Below, in pieces: positions 18,251-29,424 of a stretch of 64,000 bases of DNA. The first letter of the stretch is position 1. Each line of letters opens with the position of its first letter. The stretch covers positions 2,272,501-2,336,500 of the forward strand of contig NZ_CP109007.1 of assembly GCF_036226665.1 (NCBI RefSeq), read 5' to 3'. The notes below the pieces were generated by a model. The model worked only from the letters and a program-made list of their open reading frames with translations, had not been told where the DNA came from and did no database searches. Source of the stretch: Streptomyces sp. NBC_00691. GTDB lineage: Bacteria; Actinomycetota; Actinomycetes; Streptomycetales; Streptomycetaceae. The translations under genes were made by a program, and so were the position numbers.

Positions 18251-19690
18251 TCAGGCGTCCCCGGTGGCGGCGAGGGCGCGGACCGCGTCCGCGAAGGCCT
18301 CGCCGCGCTTGTTGTAGTTGGTGAACATGTCCATCGAGGCACAGGCCGGGGCGAGGAGCACCGTGTCCCCCGCGTGGGCGAGCCGGGTCGCCTCGCGGAC
18401 CGCCTCGGACATCGCCCCAGTGTCGGTCCGGTCGAGGTCCACCACCGGTACCTCCGGGGCGTGTCGCGCCAGGGCTTCGCGGATCAGGGCCCGGTCCGCG
18501 CCGATCAGGACGGCACCGCGCAAGCGCTTCGCCGACTTCTGGACCAGCTCGTCGAAGGCCGCGCCCTTGGCGAGGCCGCCGGCGATCCAGACGATCGGGT
18601 CGTATGCCGCCAACGAGGCTTCCGCGGCGTGGGTGTTGGTGGCCTTGGAGTCGTCGACGTACGCGATCCCCTGGACCTCCTCGACCAGTTCGATGCGGTG
18701 CGGGTCGGGCCGGAAGGCCTTCAGGCCGTCGCGTACGGCCTTGGCGTCGACGCCGAAGGCGCGGGCCAGGGCGGCCGCCGCCAGGGCGTTGGCGATGTTG
18801 TGCGGGGCCGGCGGCTGGACGTCGGAGACCTCGGCGAGCTCCTGGGCGTTCTTCTGCCGGTTCCCGACGAAGGCCCGGTCGACGAGGATGTCCTCGACGA
18901 CACCGAGTTCGGACGGGCCGGGGGTGCCGAGGGTGAAGCCGATCGCGCGGCAGCCCTCCTCGACGTCGGCCTCGCGGACCAGGTCCTCGGTCGCCCTGTC
19001 GGCGACGTTGTAGACGCAGGCGACCTGGTTGCCCTCGTAGATCCGGCCCTTGTCGGCGGCGTACGCCTCCATGGAGCCGTGCCAGTCGAGGTGGTCGGGC
19101 GCCAGGTTGAGCACGGCGCCCGAGTGGACGCGGACGGACGGCGCCCAGTGGAGCTGGTAGCTGGAGAGCTCGACGGCGAGCACGTCGTACGGCTCCTCGC
19201 CGAGGACGGCGTCGAGGAGCGAGACCCCGATGTTGCCGACGGCGGCGGTCCGCAGGCCGGCCGCCTCCAGGATCGAGGCGAGCATCCGGACGGTCGTGGT
19301 CTTGCCGTTGGTGCCGGTGACGGCCAGCCAGGGGGCCGCTCCGGGCCCCCGGAGCCGCCAGGCGAGTTCGACGTCGCCCCAGATCTCCACGCCCGCCTCG
19401 GCGGCGGCCGTGAAGAGCGGCTTGTCGGGCCGCCAGCCGGGGGTGGTGACGATCAGCTCGGTGCCGGACGGCAGGGTGGCCCCGTCGCCGAGGCGGACGG
19501 TGATGCCGTCCGCCTCCAGCTCGGCGGCCTGCGCCCGGGAGCGCTCGTCGTCGCCGTCGTTGACGACGGTCACGAGCGCGCCGAGACCGTGCAGGACGCG
19601 GGCTGCCGGGATGCCGGACACCCCCAGTCCCGCGACGGTGACCCTCTTGCCGTTCCAGTCGAGCTGTTCCGTCACTTGTCCGCTGCCCAT
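18251..19690 (-). CDS. murD: UDP-MurNAc-L-alanine:D-glutamate ligase MurD
   Basis: A 479-residue cytoplasmic Mur ligase that adds D-Glu. The N-terminal domain begins [19 protein letters not shown]. The ATP loop is [14 protein letters not shown], and the C-terminal domain has [15 protein letters not shown] and the Lys-containing [12 protein letters not shown]. Two starts are possible: ATG 19690 (MGSGQVTEQ) within the end of mraY, or GTG 19675, which overlaps the mraY TGA as GTGA. Neither has a strong ribosome site; the longer form is given. Confidence 0.95.
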   Translation of the reverse strand: MGSGQVTEQLDWNGKRVTVAGLGVSGIPAARVLHGLGALVTVVNDGDDERSRAQAAELEADGITVRLGDGATLPSGTELIVTTPGWRPDKPLFTAAAEAGVEIWGDVELAWRLRGPGAAPWLAVTGTNGKTTTVRMLASILEAAGLRTAAVGNIGVSLLDAVLGEEPYDVLAVELSSYQLHWAPSVRVHSGAVLNLAPDHLDWHGSMEAYAADKGRIYEGNQVACVYNVADRATEDLVREADVEEGCRAIGFTLGTPGPSELGVVEDILVDRAFVGNRQKNAQELAEVSDVQPPAPHNIANALAAAALARAFGVDAKAVRDGLKAFRPDPHRIELVEEVQGIAYVDDSKATNTHAAEASLAAYDPIVWIAGGLAKGAAFDELVQKSAKRLRGAVLIGADRALIREALARHAPEVPVVDLDRTDTGAMSEAVREATRLAHAGDTVLLAPACASMDMFTNYNKRGEAFADAVRALAATGDA

Positions 19691-20742
19691 CCCGCGTAGA
19701 AGAGACCCAGGCCCACGATCACGCACATGCCCTGGATGATCCAGAACCGGACGACGACCAGGACCTCGGACCATCCCTTGAGTTCGAAGTGGTGCTGGAG
19801 TGGCGCCATCCGGAAGACGCGCTTGCCGGTCATCTTGAACGAGCCGACCTGGATGACCACGGACATCGTGATCAGTACGAACAGGCCGCCGAGCAGGGCG
19901 AGCAGCAGCTCCGTACGGGAGCAGATGGCGAGACCGGCGAGGGCGCCGCCGAGGGCGAGCGAGCCGGTGTCGCCCATGAAGATCTTGGCGGGTGAGGTGT
20001 TCCACCACAGGAAGCCGAAGCAGGAGCCCATGAGCGCGGAGGCGACGACGGCGAGGTCGAGCGGGTCGCGCACCTCGAAGCAGGCGTTGGGGTTGGTCAG
20101 GGTCATGGCGTTCGCACAGGACTCCTGGAACTGCCAGAGCCCGATGAAGGTGTACGCGCCGAAGACCATCACCGAGGCGCCGGTGGCGAGGCCGTCCAGA
20201 CCGTCCGTCAGGTTCACGCCGTTGGACATGGCCAGGATCATGAAGAGCGCCCAGACCACGAACAGCACCGGTCCGATGGCCCAGCCGAAGTCCGTGATGA
20301 AGGAGAGCTTCGTGGAGGCCGGGGTGAGTCCGCGCAGATCCGCGAACTGCAGCGAGAGCACGGCGAAGGCGATGCCGACGATGAGCTGGCCGGCCATCTT
20401 CGCCTTGGCCCGCAGGCCCAGCGAACGCTGCTTGACGATCTTGATGTAGTCGTCGAGGAAGCCGACGAGGCCCATGCCGGCCATCAGGAACAGCACCAGG
20501 GCGCCCGAGTACGTCGGGTCCTCACCGGTGATGACCTTCGCCAGGGCGTACGCGATGAGCGTGGCCAGGATGAAGGAGATGCCGCCCATGGTGGGCGTGC
20601 CCTTCTTCCCGGCGTGGCCGCGCGGGCCGTCGTCGCGGATGAACTGCCCGTACCCCTTGCGGGCGAGGAGCTTGATCAGCAGCGGGGTGCCGATCAGGGT
20701 CAGGAAGAGCCCGATGGCCCCCGCGAAGAGGATCTGCCTCAT
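19672..20742 (-). CDS. mraY: Phospho-MurNAc-pentapeptide transferase MraY
   Basis: A 356-residue polytopic enzyme with ten predicted membrane helices that makes lipid I on undecaprenyl phosphate. Conserved cytoplasmic motifs are present: [37 protein letters not shown] and [12 protein letters not shown], which supply the Asp triad and Mg2+ site. The ATG at 20742 overlaps the murF TGA (ATGA). The 3' end overlaps murD. This is the target step of several nucleoside antibiotics made by streptomycetes. Confidence 0.98.
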   Translation of the reverse strand: MRQILFAGAIGLFLTLIGTPLLIKLLARKGYGQFIRDDGPRGHAGKKGTPTMGGISFILATLIAYALAKVITGEDPTYSGALVLFLMAGMGLVGFLDDYIKIVKQRSLGLRAKAKMAGQLIVGIAFAVLSLQFADLRGLTPASTKLSFITDFGWAIGPVLFVVWALFMILAMSNGVNLTDGLDGLATGASVMVFGAYTFIGLWQFQESCANAMTLTNPNACFEVRDPLDLAVVASALMGSCFGFLWWNTSPAKIFMGDTGSLALGGALAGLAICSRTELLLALLGGLFVLITMSVVIQVGSFKMTGKRVFRMAPLQHHFELKGWSEVLVVVRFWIIQGMCVIVGLGLFYAGWAADK

Positions 20743-22163
20743 CGGACGGCGACCTCGCCCTCGGTGTCGAGGAGCGCCAGGGCGACCTTCTCGAGGCCGA
20801 CCGACCTGGACGCCTTCACAAGGACGACATCCCCCGGGCGCAGCTCACTGCGCAACAGATCGACAGCCGCCTGCGCGTCGGACACGTGCACCGACTCCTC
20901 ACCCCACGAACCCTCGTTATATGCGCCCAGTTGCAGCCAGGACGCTTCCCTGTCCCCGACCGCCACGAGCTTGCTGACGTTGAGCCGGACGGCGAGCCGT
21001 CCGACCGCGTCGTGCTCGACGAGCGATGCGTCACCGAGCTCGGCCATCTTGCCGAGCACCGCCCACGTACGAGCCCCTCGGGCCTGTGCGGCCCTGCCCA
21101 TGGCCGCGAGCGCGCGCAGGGCGGCTCGCATGGACTCGGGGTTCGCGTTGTAGGCGTCGTTGACGATCGTCACGCCGTCCGGACGCTCGGTGACCTCCAT
21201 GCGCCAGCGCGACAGGGTGCCCGCCTCGGAGAGCGCGGTGGCGATCTCTTCGACAGGCATGCCCAGCTCGTGCGCGACGGCGGCCGCTGCGAGCGCGTTC
21301 GACACGTGGTGCTCACCGTACAGGCGCAAGGTCACGTCACTGCACCCGGTGGGTGTGTGAAGCCTGAAAGAAGGCTGTCCGGACTCTGTGAGGCGGACGT
21401 TCTCGGCCCGTACGGCCGCTTCGTCCGCTTCGCCGAAGAAGGTCACGCGGGCCTTGGTGCGGCTCGCCATCGCGCGGACCAGCGGATCGTCGATGTTGAG
21501 GACCGCGACACCGCCCTCCTCGGCCGACGGAAGCGCTTCGACGAGCTCGCCCTTGGCCTGGGCGATCTGCTCCCGGCCGCCGAACTCGCCGATGTGGGCG
21601 GTGCCCACGTTGAGGACGAGGCCGATACGGGGCGGGGTGAGGCCCGTCAGGTAGCGGATGTGCCCGATGCCGCGGGCGCCCATCTCCAGGACCAGGTGCC
21701 GGGTCTCGTCGCTCGCGCGGAGCGCCGTGAGCGGCAGGCCGATCTCGTTGTTGAGCGAGCCGGGCGTCCAGACGGTGGGCGCGTGCCGGTCGAGGACCTG
21801 GGCGATCAGGTCCTTGGTGGAGGTCTTGCCCGCGGAGCCGGTGAGGGCGACGACATCGGTGCCGAGCCGTTCGACGACGGCTCGGGCGAGGGCCCCGAGC
21901 GCCGCCTGGACGTCGTCGACGACGAGGGCGGGGACGCCGACGGGGCGGACGGCGAGGACGGCCGTCGCGCCCGCCGCGACGGCGCGTTCCGCGTAGTCGT
22001 GGCCGTCGACGTGCTCACCGGCGAAGGCCGCGAACAGGCTGCCGGCCCGCACCTCGCGGGAGTCGATGACGACGGGCCCGGTGATCCGGGCGGCCGGATC
22101 CGGTATGTCGTGCGCCTGCCCGCCGACGATTTCGGCGATCTCGGCGAGGGAGAGGGCGATCAC
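20739..22163 (-). CDS. murF: UDP-MurNAc-tripeptide:D-Ala-D-Ala ligase MurF
   Basis: A 474-residue Mur ligase that completes the pentapeptide. The order is the N-terminal domain ([31 protein letters not shown]), the ATP loop [16 protein letters not shown] with the typical KTSTKD of Mur[12 protein letters not shown], and the C-terminal domain starting [15 protein letters not shown]. The GTG at 22163 lies 4 bases after the murE stop and is the only start that preserves the family N-terminus. It overlaps mraY at its 3' end. Confidence 0.96.
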   Translation of the reverse strand: MIALSLAEIAEIVGGQAHDIPDPAARITGPVVIDSREVRAGSLFAAFAGEHVDGHDYAERAVAAGATAVLAVRPVGVPALVVDDVQAALGALARAVVERLGTDVVALTGSAGKTSTKDLIAQVLDRHAPTVWTPGSLNNEIGLPLTALRASDETRHLVLEMGARGIGHIRYLTGLTPPRIGLVLNVGTAHIGEFGGREQIAQAKGELVEALPSAEEGGVAVLNIDDPLVRAMASRTKARVTFFGEADEAAVRAENVRLTESGQPSFRLHTPTGCSDVTLRLYGEHHVSNALAAAAVAHELGMPVEEIATALSEAGTLSRWRMEVTERPDGVTIVNDAYNANPESMRAALRALAAMGRAAQARGARTWAVLGKMAELGDASLVEHDAVGRLAVRLNVSKLVAVGDREASWLQLGAYNEGSWGEESVHVSDAQAAVDLLRSELRPGDVVLVKASRSVGLEKVALALLDTEGEVAVR

Positions 22164-22167
22164 TGCT

Positions 22168-23856
22168 TCATCCCTGACTGTTCTGGTGGCCGGCTGTTCC
22201 GCTCGGCGCGGAATCCCGGGTGTGCGAGCGGTCGGCGATGGCCTCGCGCAGGACCTGGCGGTCGTCGAAGGGGCGTACGACCCCGGCGATCTCCTGGCCC
22301 TGCTCGTGGCCCTTGCCCGCGACGAGGACGGTGTCGCCCGGCTGTGCGCGGGCGACGGCGGCGGCGACGGCCGCGGCACGGTCGGCGAGGAGGAGCACCT
22401 CGCCGCGTTCCTCCGCGGGCACCTCGGCGGCGCCCGCGAGCATGGCGGCGAGGATCTTGAGCGGGTCCTCGGAGCGGGGGTTGTCGGAGGTCAGGACGGC
22501 GGTGTCGGCGAGCCGGGCCGCGGCGGCGCCCATCGGGCCGCGCTTGGTGGTGTCCCGGTCGCCGCCGCAGCCGATGACCACGTGCAGCTTGCCCTCGGTG
22601 ACCTCGCGCAGGGAGCGCAGGACCGATTCGACGGCGTCCGTCTTGTGCGCGTAGTCGACGACGGCGAGGTACGGCTGGCCCGCGTCGACCCGCTCCAGGC
22701 GCCCCGGTACGCCGGGGACGGCGGCGACGCCCTCGGCGGCGCTCTTCGGGTCGATGCCCGCGGTGGCGAGGGTGGCGATCGCGGCGAGGGTGTTGGCGAC
22801 GTTGAACGGGCCGGGCAGCGGGGCCGTGGCGGAGATCCGTTCCCCCGCGGGGCCGACGGCGGTGAACGTCGAGTCGTGGGAGCCGAGGACGAGGTCCTCG
22901 GCGCGCCAGTCGGCGTCGGCGCGGCCCTCGGCGGAGAAGGTGACGACCGGTACGGTCGCCTCACCGGTGAGCCTGCGGCCGTAGGCGTCGTCGAGGTTGA
23001 CCACACCGAGGCGGCTGCGTTCGGGCGTGAAGAGCCCGGCCTTCGCCCGGTAGTAGTCGTCCATGTCGGAGTGGAACTCCATGTGCTCCGGGCTGAGGTT
23101 GTTGAAGACGGCGACGTCGAAGACGCAGCCGTCGACCCGGCCGAGCACGAGGGCGTGGCTGGAGACCTCCATGGCGACCGCGTCGACGCCCCGCTCCCGC
23201 ATGACGGCGAAGAGCGCCTGGAGGTCGGTGGCCTCCGGCGTGGTGCGCTCCGACTTGATGCGTTCGTCGCCGATCCGCATCTCGACGGTGCCGACGAGCC
23301 CGGTGTGGTGTCCGGAGCCGCGCAGGCCGCCCTCGACGAGGTAGGCGGTGGTGGTCTTGCCGGAGGTGCCGGTGATGCCGATCTGCAGGAGGTCGGCGCC
23401 GGGTCGTCCGTAGATCTCGGCGGCGAGTTCGCCCATCCGGCCGCGCGGGTTCTCCACGACCAGGACCGGCAGGCCGGTGGCGGCGGCGCGCTCGGCGCCC
23501 GTCGGGTCGGTGAGGATCGCGGCGGCTCCGAGTCCGGCGGCCTGGGCGACGAAGTCGGCGCCGTGGGCGCGGGCGCCGGGCAGGGCCGCGTACACGTCGC
23601 CGGGTCGCACGGCCCGGGAGTCGTGGGTGATGCCCGAGATCTCGGCGGTTCCGGGGGCGTCGACCCCGAGCTGCGCGGCCAGGTCGCCCAGGGGTGTCGG
23701 GCGGGCCTGCTCCGGCCGGGGCGGGGCGGTTCGGTACTGATCAGCGTGTGGCACGGCGGTGAGCGTACCGGGCGCACCCTGCGGGGGGCCAAAAGAGCCC
23801 GGGGCCTCGCCGGAGTTCGATTTCCGGTTCCCGGAATGGGGGGTGATCGTTGTCAC
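22168..23856 (-). CDS. murE: UDP-MurNAc-dipeptide:diaminopimelate ligase MurE
   Basis: A 562-residue Mur ligase. A disordered leader of about 75 residues precedes the N-terminal domain (SGITHDSRAVRPGDVYAALP). The ATP loop is GITGTSGKTTTAYLVEGG, and the amino-acid selectivity motif DNPRSEDP is the DNPR form that selects diaminopimelate; LL-DAP would be expected in Streptomyces. The GTG at 23856 follows GGGAG by 6 bases. It starts 16 bases after ftsI. Confidence 0.96.
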   Translation of the reverse strand: MTTITPHSGNRKSNSGEAPGSFGPPQGAPGTLTAVPHADQYRTAPPRPEQARPTPLGDLAAQLGVDAPGTAEISGITHDSRAVRPGDVYAALPGARAHGADFVAQAAGLGAAAILTDPTGAERAAATGLPVLVVENPRGRMGELAAEIYGRPGADLLQIGITGTSGKTTTAYLVEGGLRGSGHHTGLVGTVEMRIGDERIKSERTTPEATDLQALFAVMRERGVDAVAMEVSSHALVLGRVDGCVFDVAVFNNLSPEHMEFHSDMDDYYRAKAGLFTPERSRLGVVNLDDAYGRRLTGEATVPVVTFSAEGRADADWRAEDLVLGSHDSTFTAVGPAGERISATAPLPGPFNVANTLAAIATLATAGIDPKSAAEGVAAVPGVPGRLERVDAGQPYLAVVDYAHKTDAVESVLRSLREVTEGKLHVVIGCGGDRDTTKRGPMGAAAARLADTAVLTSDNPRSEDPLKILAAMLAGAAEVPAEERGEVLLLADRAAAVAAAVARAQPGDTVLVAGKGHEQGQEIAGVVRPFDDRQVLREAIADRSHTRDSAPSGTAGHQNSQG

Positions 23857-23872
23857 TGGTGCTCCCGGAGTG

Positions 23873-25855
23873 TCACGGGGTGGGTTCGAAGATGACCGGC
23901 AGTCGGGCGGGTTCGCTGCCCGTGGGGGCGACGTGGAGGGTCTTGAGGGCGAACTCCATGACCTTCTTGTAGATGGGGCCACAGATCTGGCCGCCGAAGT
24001 AGCTGCCCTTGGTGGGGTTCTGGATGGCGCAGTAGACGGTGATCTGCGGGTCGTCGGCGGGTGCGAAGCCGGCGAAGGAGGCGGTGTAGCCCTTGTAGCG
24101 GCCGAGTTCGGGGTCGACCCGGTTGGCGGTGCCGGTCTTGCCGGCGACGCGGTAGCCGGGGATGGCGGCCTTGTTGCCGGTGCCCTCCCGGTCGTCGACG
24201 ACGGACTCGAGCATCTGGGCGAGGGTCTTGGCGGTCTTCTCGCTGACGACCCGGGACTCCTCGGGCTTGGGCGCCGGGGTGAAGCGTCCGTCGGGTCCCT
24301 TGGTGCCGCGGACCAGGGTCGGCTCGACGCGTACTCCGCCGTTGGCGATGGTCGAGTACACGGACGCGGCCTGCATGGCGCTCACCGAGAGGCCCTGGCC
24401 GAAGGGGATCGTGTACTGCTGCGAGGTCGACCAGTCCTCCGGCTTGGCCAGGATGCCGGGGGTCTCGCCGGGGTAGTCCAGGCCGGTGGGGCTGCCCATG
24501 CCGAACTTGCGCAGGTAGGAGTGGAGCACCTTGTTCGAGTCGGCCTGCGTCGCGCCGAGCCGGCCGGTGGCGAGGATGGTGCCGATGTTGCTGGACTTGG
24601 CGAGGACGCCGTTGAGCGTCAGATACCAGGTCGGGTGGTCGATGTCGTCCTTGAAGAGCCGGTCGCCGCGGTGGAGCCGGTTGGGGACGGTGACATGGGT
24701 GTCGGGGGCCGCCTTGCCCTCCTCCAGGACCGCGGCCATGGACATGATCTTGCTGGTGGAGCCGGGCTCGTAGGCGTCCTGGAGGGCCGCGTTGCCCATG
24801 GAGGCGGCGTTGGCGGCGGAGAGGTCGTTGGGGTCGAAGCCGGGGGCGTTGGCCATGGCGAGGACCTCACCGGTCCTCGTGTTCTGCACGACGACGTAGC
24901 CGCGGTCGGCCTTGGACTTCGTCACCTGCTCGGTGATGGCCTGCTGGGCGGCCCACTGGATGTCCCGGTCGATGGTCAGCTCGATGTCGGAGCCGGGGAC
25001 GGCGGGGCTGCCCTGGGAGCCCGCGGTGGGCACCTGACGGCCGCCGGACTGGGTGAAGCGGATCTTGCCGTCCTGCCCGGCGAGCTCCGGGTCGAGCATC
25101 GACTCCACGCCGCCGGCGCCCTTGCCCTCGGCGTTGACGTAACCCAGTATCCCGGCGGCGAGCTCGCCGTTCGGGTACACGCGCTTGGTGCTGGGCTCGC
25201 TGAGGACGCCGCCGAGGAGGTTGACGCCGGTGCCGCCGGCGGAGCGCTGCGCCTTCTGCCCGTAGGCGCGCCGCAGGTCCTTGATCTGGTTCCAGACCTG
25301 CGGGGTCTGCTTGCGGGCGAGCAGCGTGTACCGGGACTTGGGGGTACGGAGCTTCTTCACGAGCTCCGCGGGCTCCTTGCCGAGGAGGGGGGCGAGGAGG
25401 GCCGCGGCCTGCTCGGGCGCGTCCGGGATCTTGGCCACCTCGGGCGTGAAGAGCTGCGGGTCGGCGGTGATGTCGTACGCGTCGACGCTGGCGGCGAGCG
25501 CGATGCCGTTGCGGTCGGTGATCTCGCCCCGCTCGGCGGAGAGCGTGTACTCCTGGAAGCGGTACTTGTCGGCCTTGGCCGCGTACGCGCTGGCGTCGAC
25601 GGCCTGCACCTGGAGCAGCCGCACCACGAAGGCCGTCATCACCAGGGTCAGACCGAGGGAGACCAGCCGCAGCCGGGGCCGGGGGCTGCCGAGCCGGATG
25701 GTGCGCGGCCGGCGGGCCGGCGGCCGGGGCGCGGGCCGCTTCGCGGCCGGGCGCGGGGCGGGGCGGGACGTGCGGGCCCCGGCGGAGGCGGGCCGGGGGC
25801 GCGCGGGCCGGGCGGGTCCGGGGACGCGGCGGCGCGGGGGCTCCTTGGGGGGCAC
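23873..25855 (-). CDS. ftsI: Septal transpeptidase FtsI (class B PBP)
   Basis: A 660-residue class B penicillin-binding protein that cross-links septal wall. A very Arg/Pro-rich cytoplasmic tail of about 55 residues precedes one transmembrane helix (LVSLGLTLVMTAFVVRLL). The dimerisation/pedestal domain follows, then the transpeptidase domain with STSK (around residue 365), KSSN and KTGT (around 572). There are no C-terminal PASTA repeats. The GTG at 25855 lies 7 bases after the ftsL stop. Confidence 0.96.
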   Translation of the reverse strand: MPPKEPPRRRVPGPARPARPRPASAGARTSRPAPRPAAKRPAPRPPARRPRTIRLGSPRPRLRLVSLGLTLVMTAFVVRLLQVQAVDASAYAAKADKYRFQEYTLSAERGEITDRNGIALAASVDAYDITADPQLFTPEVAKIPDAPEQAAALLAPLLGKEPAELVKKLRTPKSRYTLLARKQTPQVWNQIKDLRRAYGQKAQRSAGGTGVNLLGGVLSEPSTKRVYPNGELAAGILGYVNAEGKGAGGVESMLDPELAGQDGKIRFTQSGGRQVPTAGSQGSPAVPGSDIELTIDRDIQWAAQQAITEQVTKSKADRGYVVVQNTRTGEVLAMANAPGFDPNDLSAANAASMGNAALQDAYEPGSTSKIMSMAAVLEEGKAAPDTHVTVPNRLHRGDRLFKDDIDHPTWYLTLNGVLAKSSNIGTILATGRLGATQADSNKVLHSYLRKFGMGSPTGLDYPGETPGILAKPEDWSTSQQYTIPFGQGLSVSAMQAASVYSTIANGGVRVEPTLVRGTKGPDGRFTPAPKPEESRVVSEKTAKTLAQMLESVVDDREGTGNKAAIPGYRVAGKTGTANRVDPELGRYKGYTASFAGFAPADDPQITVYCAIQNPTKGSYFGGQICGPIYKKVMEFALKTLHVAPTGSEPARLPVIFEPTP

Positions 25856-25862
25856 TTGCGGG

Positions 25863-26417
25863 TCACCTGCCGGAGTTCGTCGGGGTGGGTGGCGGTGCGG
25901 GGGCGCGTGCGGGCGCGTTCTGCGCGGGGGTGGCGCCGGTGGTCGTCCCCGGCTTCGGGAAGCCGGCCGTGTCGGCGGTGGAGCCGGCGGGCGGCACGGG
26001 CTTCTCACCCGGCGCCGGCTTCCGGCTCGGGGTCGGGGTCGGCTTCGGGGCGACGGCCTCCGTGGGCTCGCCGAGCACCTTGCCGTCCGGGTGCAGGAAG
26101 GCCGGGCTGCCGCCCGGGACCATGCCGAGCTCGCGGGCCCGCCGCTCCAGGGCGTCGGGGGCCGCGTAGTCGTCGACGTCGCGCTGGAGCGCCTGCTCCT
26201 CGTCGGTCAGCTCGGTGGTCCTGTCCTTGAGCTCGTTGAGCTGGAAGGAGCCCTGGTTGAGGGCCGAGTTGAGCAGGAGCAGGCTGATCAGACCGCCGCC
26301 GAGCAGCACGACGACGAGCAGGACGAAGGGGGTGCGGGCGGCCGAACTCGGCCCCGACGGCATGAGCCGTCCGAGCCGCGCGGCCCGCCCTTTGAGCGGC
26401 CCCTTCGCCGTGCTCAC
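25863..26417 (-). CDS. ftsL: Divisome protein FtsL
   Basis: A 184-residue bitopic protein. A basic cytoplasmic segment (1-30) is followed by a transmembrane helix ([19 protein letters not shown]). A short coiled coil ([21 protein letters not shown]) comes next, then the conserved [20 protein letters not shown]. The last 70 residues are Pro/Ala/Thr-rich and would lie outside the membrane. The GTG start overlaps the rsmH stop as GTGA. It is predicted to pair with FtsQ and a DivIC-like protein encoded elsewhere. Confidence 0.92.
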   Translation of the reverse strand: MSTAKGPLKGRAARLGRLMPSGPSSAARTPFVLLVVVLLGGGLISLLLLNSALNQGSFQLNELKDRTTELTDEEQALQRDVDDYAAPDALERRARELGMVPGGSPAFLHPDGKVLGEPTEAVAPKPTPTPSRKPAPGEKPVPPAGSTADTAGFPKPGTTTGATPAQNAPARAPAPPPTPTNSGR

Positions 26418-27370
26418 AGGACGTCTTCCCGGATCCGCTCGGCGCCCCGGAGCCGGGCCGGGGCGGCGCGCCGGTTCTCGGCGACCTCCTCCTCGGTGGG
26501 CAGCTCGGCGCCACGGGTGAGCAGCTTCAGCCGCGGCTGGTACTTCTCGGGGACGACCGGCAGGCCGGGCGGGGCGGTGGTGGCCGCGCCGGCCGCGAAG
26601 ACCTGCTTGACGATCCGGTCCTCCAGGGACTGGTACGAGAGGACGACGACCCGGCCGCCGACGCCGATGGCCTTCACGGCCGCCGGCACGGCCTTCTCGA
26701 CGCTGTCGAGTTCGCGGTTGACCTCGATGCGCAGGGCCTGGAAGGTGCGCTTGGCCGGGTTGCCACCGGTGCGCTTGGCGGCCTGCGGCAGGGAGTCGCG
26801 GATGAGCTCGACGAGCCGGGCGCTGTTGCTGAACGGCTCCTTGTCGCGCTCGCGCACGATCGCCGAGACGATCCGCTTGGCCTGCTTCTCCTCGCCGTAC
26901 GCGCGAAGGATGCGGACCAGCTCGCCGGGTGCGTAGGTGTTGAGGACCTCGGCCGCGCTGATGCCGGTCGTCTGGTCCATGCGCATGTCGAGCGGGGCGT
27001 CCTGCGCGTAGGCGAAGCCGCGGTCGGCCTCGTCGAGCTGCATGGAGGAGACGCCCAGGTCGAAGAGGACCCCGTCGACGGTGGGGAGGCCGAGCCTGTC
27101 GAGGACCTCGGGCAGCTCGTCGTACACGGCGTGGACGAGGGTGGCGCGGTCCCCGTACGGGGCGAGCCGCTCGCCGGAGAGCCGCAGGGCCTCCTTGTCC
27201 CGGTCGAGGGCGACGAGACGCACCTCGGGGAACTGCTGCAGGAGTGCCTCACTGTGGCCGCCGAGGCCCAGGGTGCAGTCGACGACGACCGCGCCGGGGC
27301 GCCGCAGGGCGGGGGCCAACATGTCCAGGCACCGCTGGAGCATGACCGGGACGTGTCGGTCGTTGCTCAA
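26414..27370 (-). CDS. rsmH: 16S rRNA m4C1402 methyltransferase RsmH (MraW)
   Basis: A 318-residue SAM-dependent methyltransferase acting on 16S r[16 protein letters not shown] is the conserved N-terminus; [15 protein letters not shown] is the SAM loop. [30 protein letters not shown] and HPAKR-type segments follow. The start must be TTG at 27370: an in-frame TGA lies four codons upstream, and the next ATG would remove the conserved HVPV. GAGAGGG precedes it. It is the first gene of the dcw cluster here; no mraZ is found upstream. Confidence 0.95.
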   Translation of the reverse strand: MSNDRHVPVMLQRCLDMLAPALRRPGAVVVDCTLGLGGHSEALLQQFPEVRLVALDRDKEALRLSGERLAPYGDRATLVHAVYDELPEVLDRLGLPTVDGVLFDLGVSSMQLDEADRGFAYAQDAPLDMRMDQTTGISAAEVLNTYAPGELVRILRAYGEEKQAKRIVSAIVRERDKEPFSNSARLVELIRDSLPQAAKRTGGNPAKRTFQALRIEVNRELDSVEKAVPAAVKAIGVGGRVVVLSYQSLEDRIVKQVFAAGAATTAPPGLPVVPEKYQPRLKLLTRGAELPTEEEVAENRRAAPARLRGAERIREDVL

Positions 27371-27609
27371 TGCGCCCTCTCAGATCCGGCGCGGAGGTAC
27401 GGGCGAGCGGGTAAGAAGGCCGAGCCGTAGGTACCGCCGCACACACGGGGGGAGAAACCGCGGAAGTCGCTCGTTGTCTCCGTGAACTTCGCGTCACTTT
27501 AGTCCACGGGACCCGCCGGTCAATCAACCGGCTGGCGCGTCGCACGGCGCCGGAGAGCCGGCGGGACATTCCGGACGCCTCACCCGTTCGGGGCCGGACC
27601 GTCCAGGCC

Positions 27610-27625
27610 TGTGGGTTAGCTCACA
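27610..27625. promoter_or_regulatory. CRP-like palindrome in the rsmH / carbonic anhydrase divergent region
   Basis: The 27371-27698 gap (328 bases) holds no gene and must carry divergent promoters. TGTGG-N6-TCACA at 27610-27625 matches nine of ten positions of the CRP consensus arms and lies 73 bases before the carbonic anhydrase start. A second inverted repeat GCCGGT/ACCGGC occurs at 27515-27532. No confident -35/-10 pair was seen. Confidence 0.4.
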
Positions 27626-27698
27626 ACAGGGCTCCTTGAGGTTCTTTGTCCCCTCTCACAGCAGGCCCGGAAGGCCCGTGACCATTAACGTCGGAACC

Positions 27699-28262
27699 AT
27701 GTCGACCTCCGCGCAGCCCCCTGCCGACGCCATACGCACCGGCGGCACGGTCACCGACCGTCTCGTCGACGCGAACGCCCGTTACGCCGCCGAGTTCACC
27801 GACCCCGGAATGGACGCGCGTCCCGTGCTGCGCGTCGCCGTCGTCGCCTGCATGGACGCCCGTCTGGACCTGCACGCCGCGCTCGGCCTCGAGCTCGGCG
27901 ACTGCCACACCATCCGCAACGCGGGCGGCGTCGTCACGGACGATGTGATCCGGTCGCTCACCATCAGCCAGCGCGCCCTGGGCACCCGCAGCGTGATGCT
28001 GGTGCACCACACCGGCTGTGGCCTGGAAGCGCTGACCGAGGACTTCCGGCACGAGCTGGAGGACGAGGTCGGCCAGCGCCCGGCCTGGGCGGTCGAGGCC
28101 TTCCGTGACGTCGACCAGGACGTACGGCAGTCGATGCAGCGGGTGCGGACCTCCCCGTTCCTGCCGCACTCCGACGACGTCCGCGGCTTCGTCTTCGACG
28201 TGACCACCGGCCTCCTGAGGGAGATCGACCCCCGGTCCGAGGCCGAGACCGACCCGGCTTAA
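27699..28262 (+). CDS. Beta-class carbonic anhydrase
   Basis: A 187-residue beta-carbonic anhydrase interconverting CO2 and bicarbonate in the cytoplasm. The zinc site is visible as ACMDARLDL (Cys, with the Asp-Arg dyad) and HHTGCGLEAL (His and Cys). It is of the short actinobacterial type. The ATG at 27699 (MSTSAQPPAD) fits the family length; a ribosome site is weak (GGAA), and an in-frame GTG at 27678 is a less likely start. It is divergent from the dcw cluster and stands alone, with a hairpin downstream (28289-28308). Confidence 0.92.
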   Translation: MSTSAQPPADAIRTGGTVTDRLVDANARYAAEFTDPGMDARPVLRVAVVACMDARLDLHAALGLELGDCHTIRNAGGVVTDDVIRSLTISQRALGTRSVMLVHHTGCGLEALTEDFRHELEDEVGQRPAWAVEAFRDVDQDVRQSMQRVRTSPFLPHSDDVRGFVFDVTTGLLREIDPRSEAETDPA

Positions 28263-28407
28263 ACACCCAAAGCCCGGCATTTCCCTCGCACTTGTCCGCG
28301 GGCAAGTGACACAACCCGGCCATGCGAACAAGAATGCTGGGGTGCGACACCCTCCGACGTTTCCACGGGGGCAGGTGTCCGTGTTCCGGAAGGCCGAGGA
28401 GGGCCGG

Positions 28408-29423
<1,016 letters not shown>

Positions 29424-29424
<1 letters not shown>

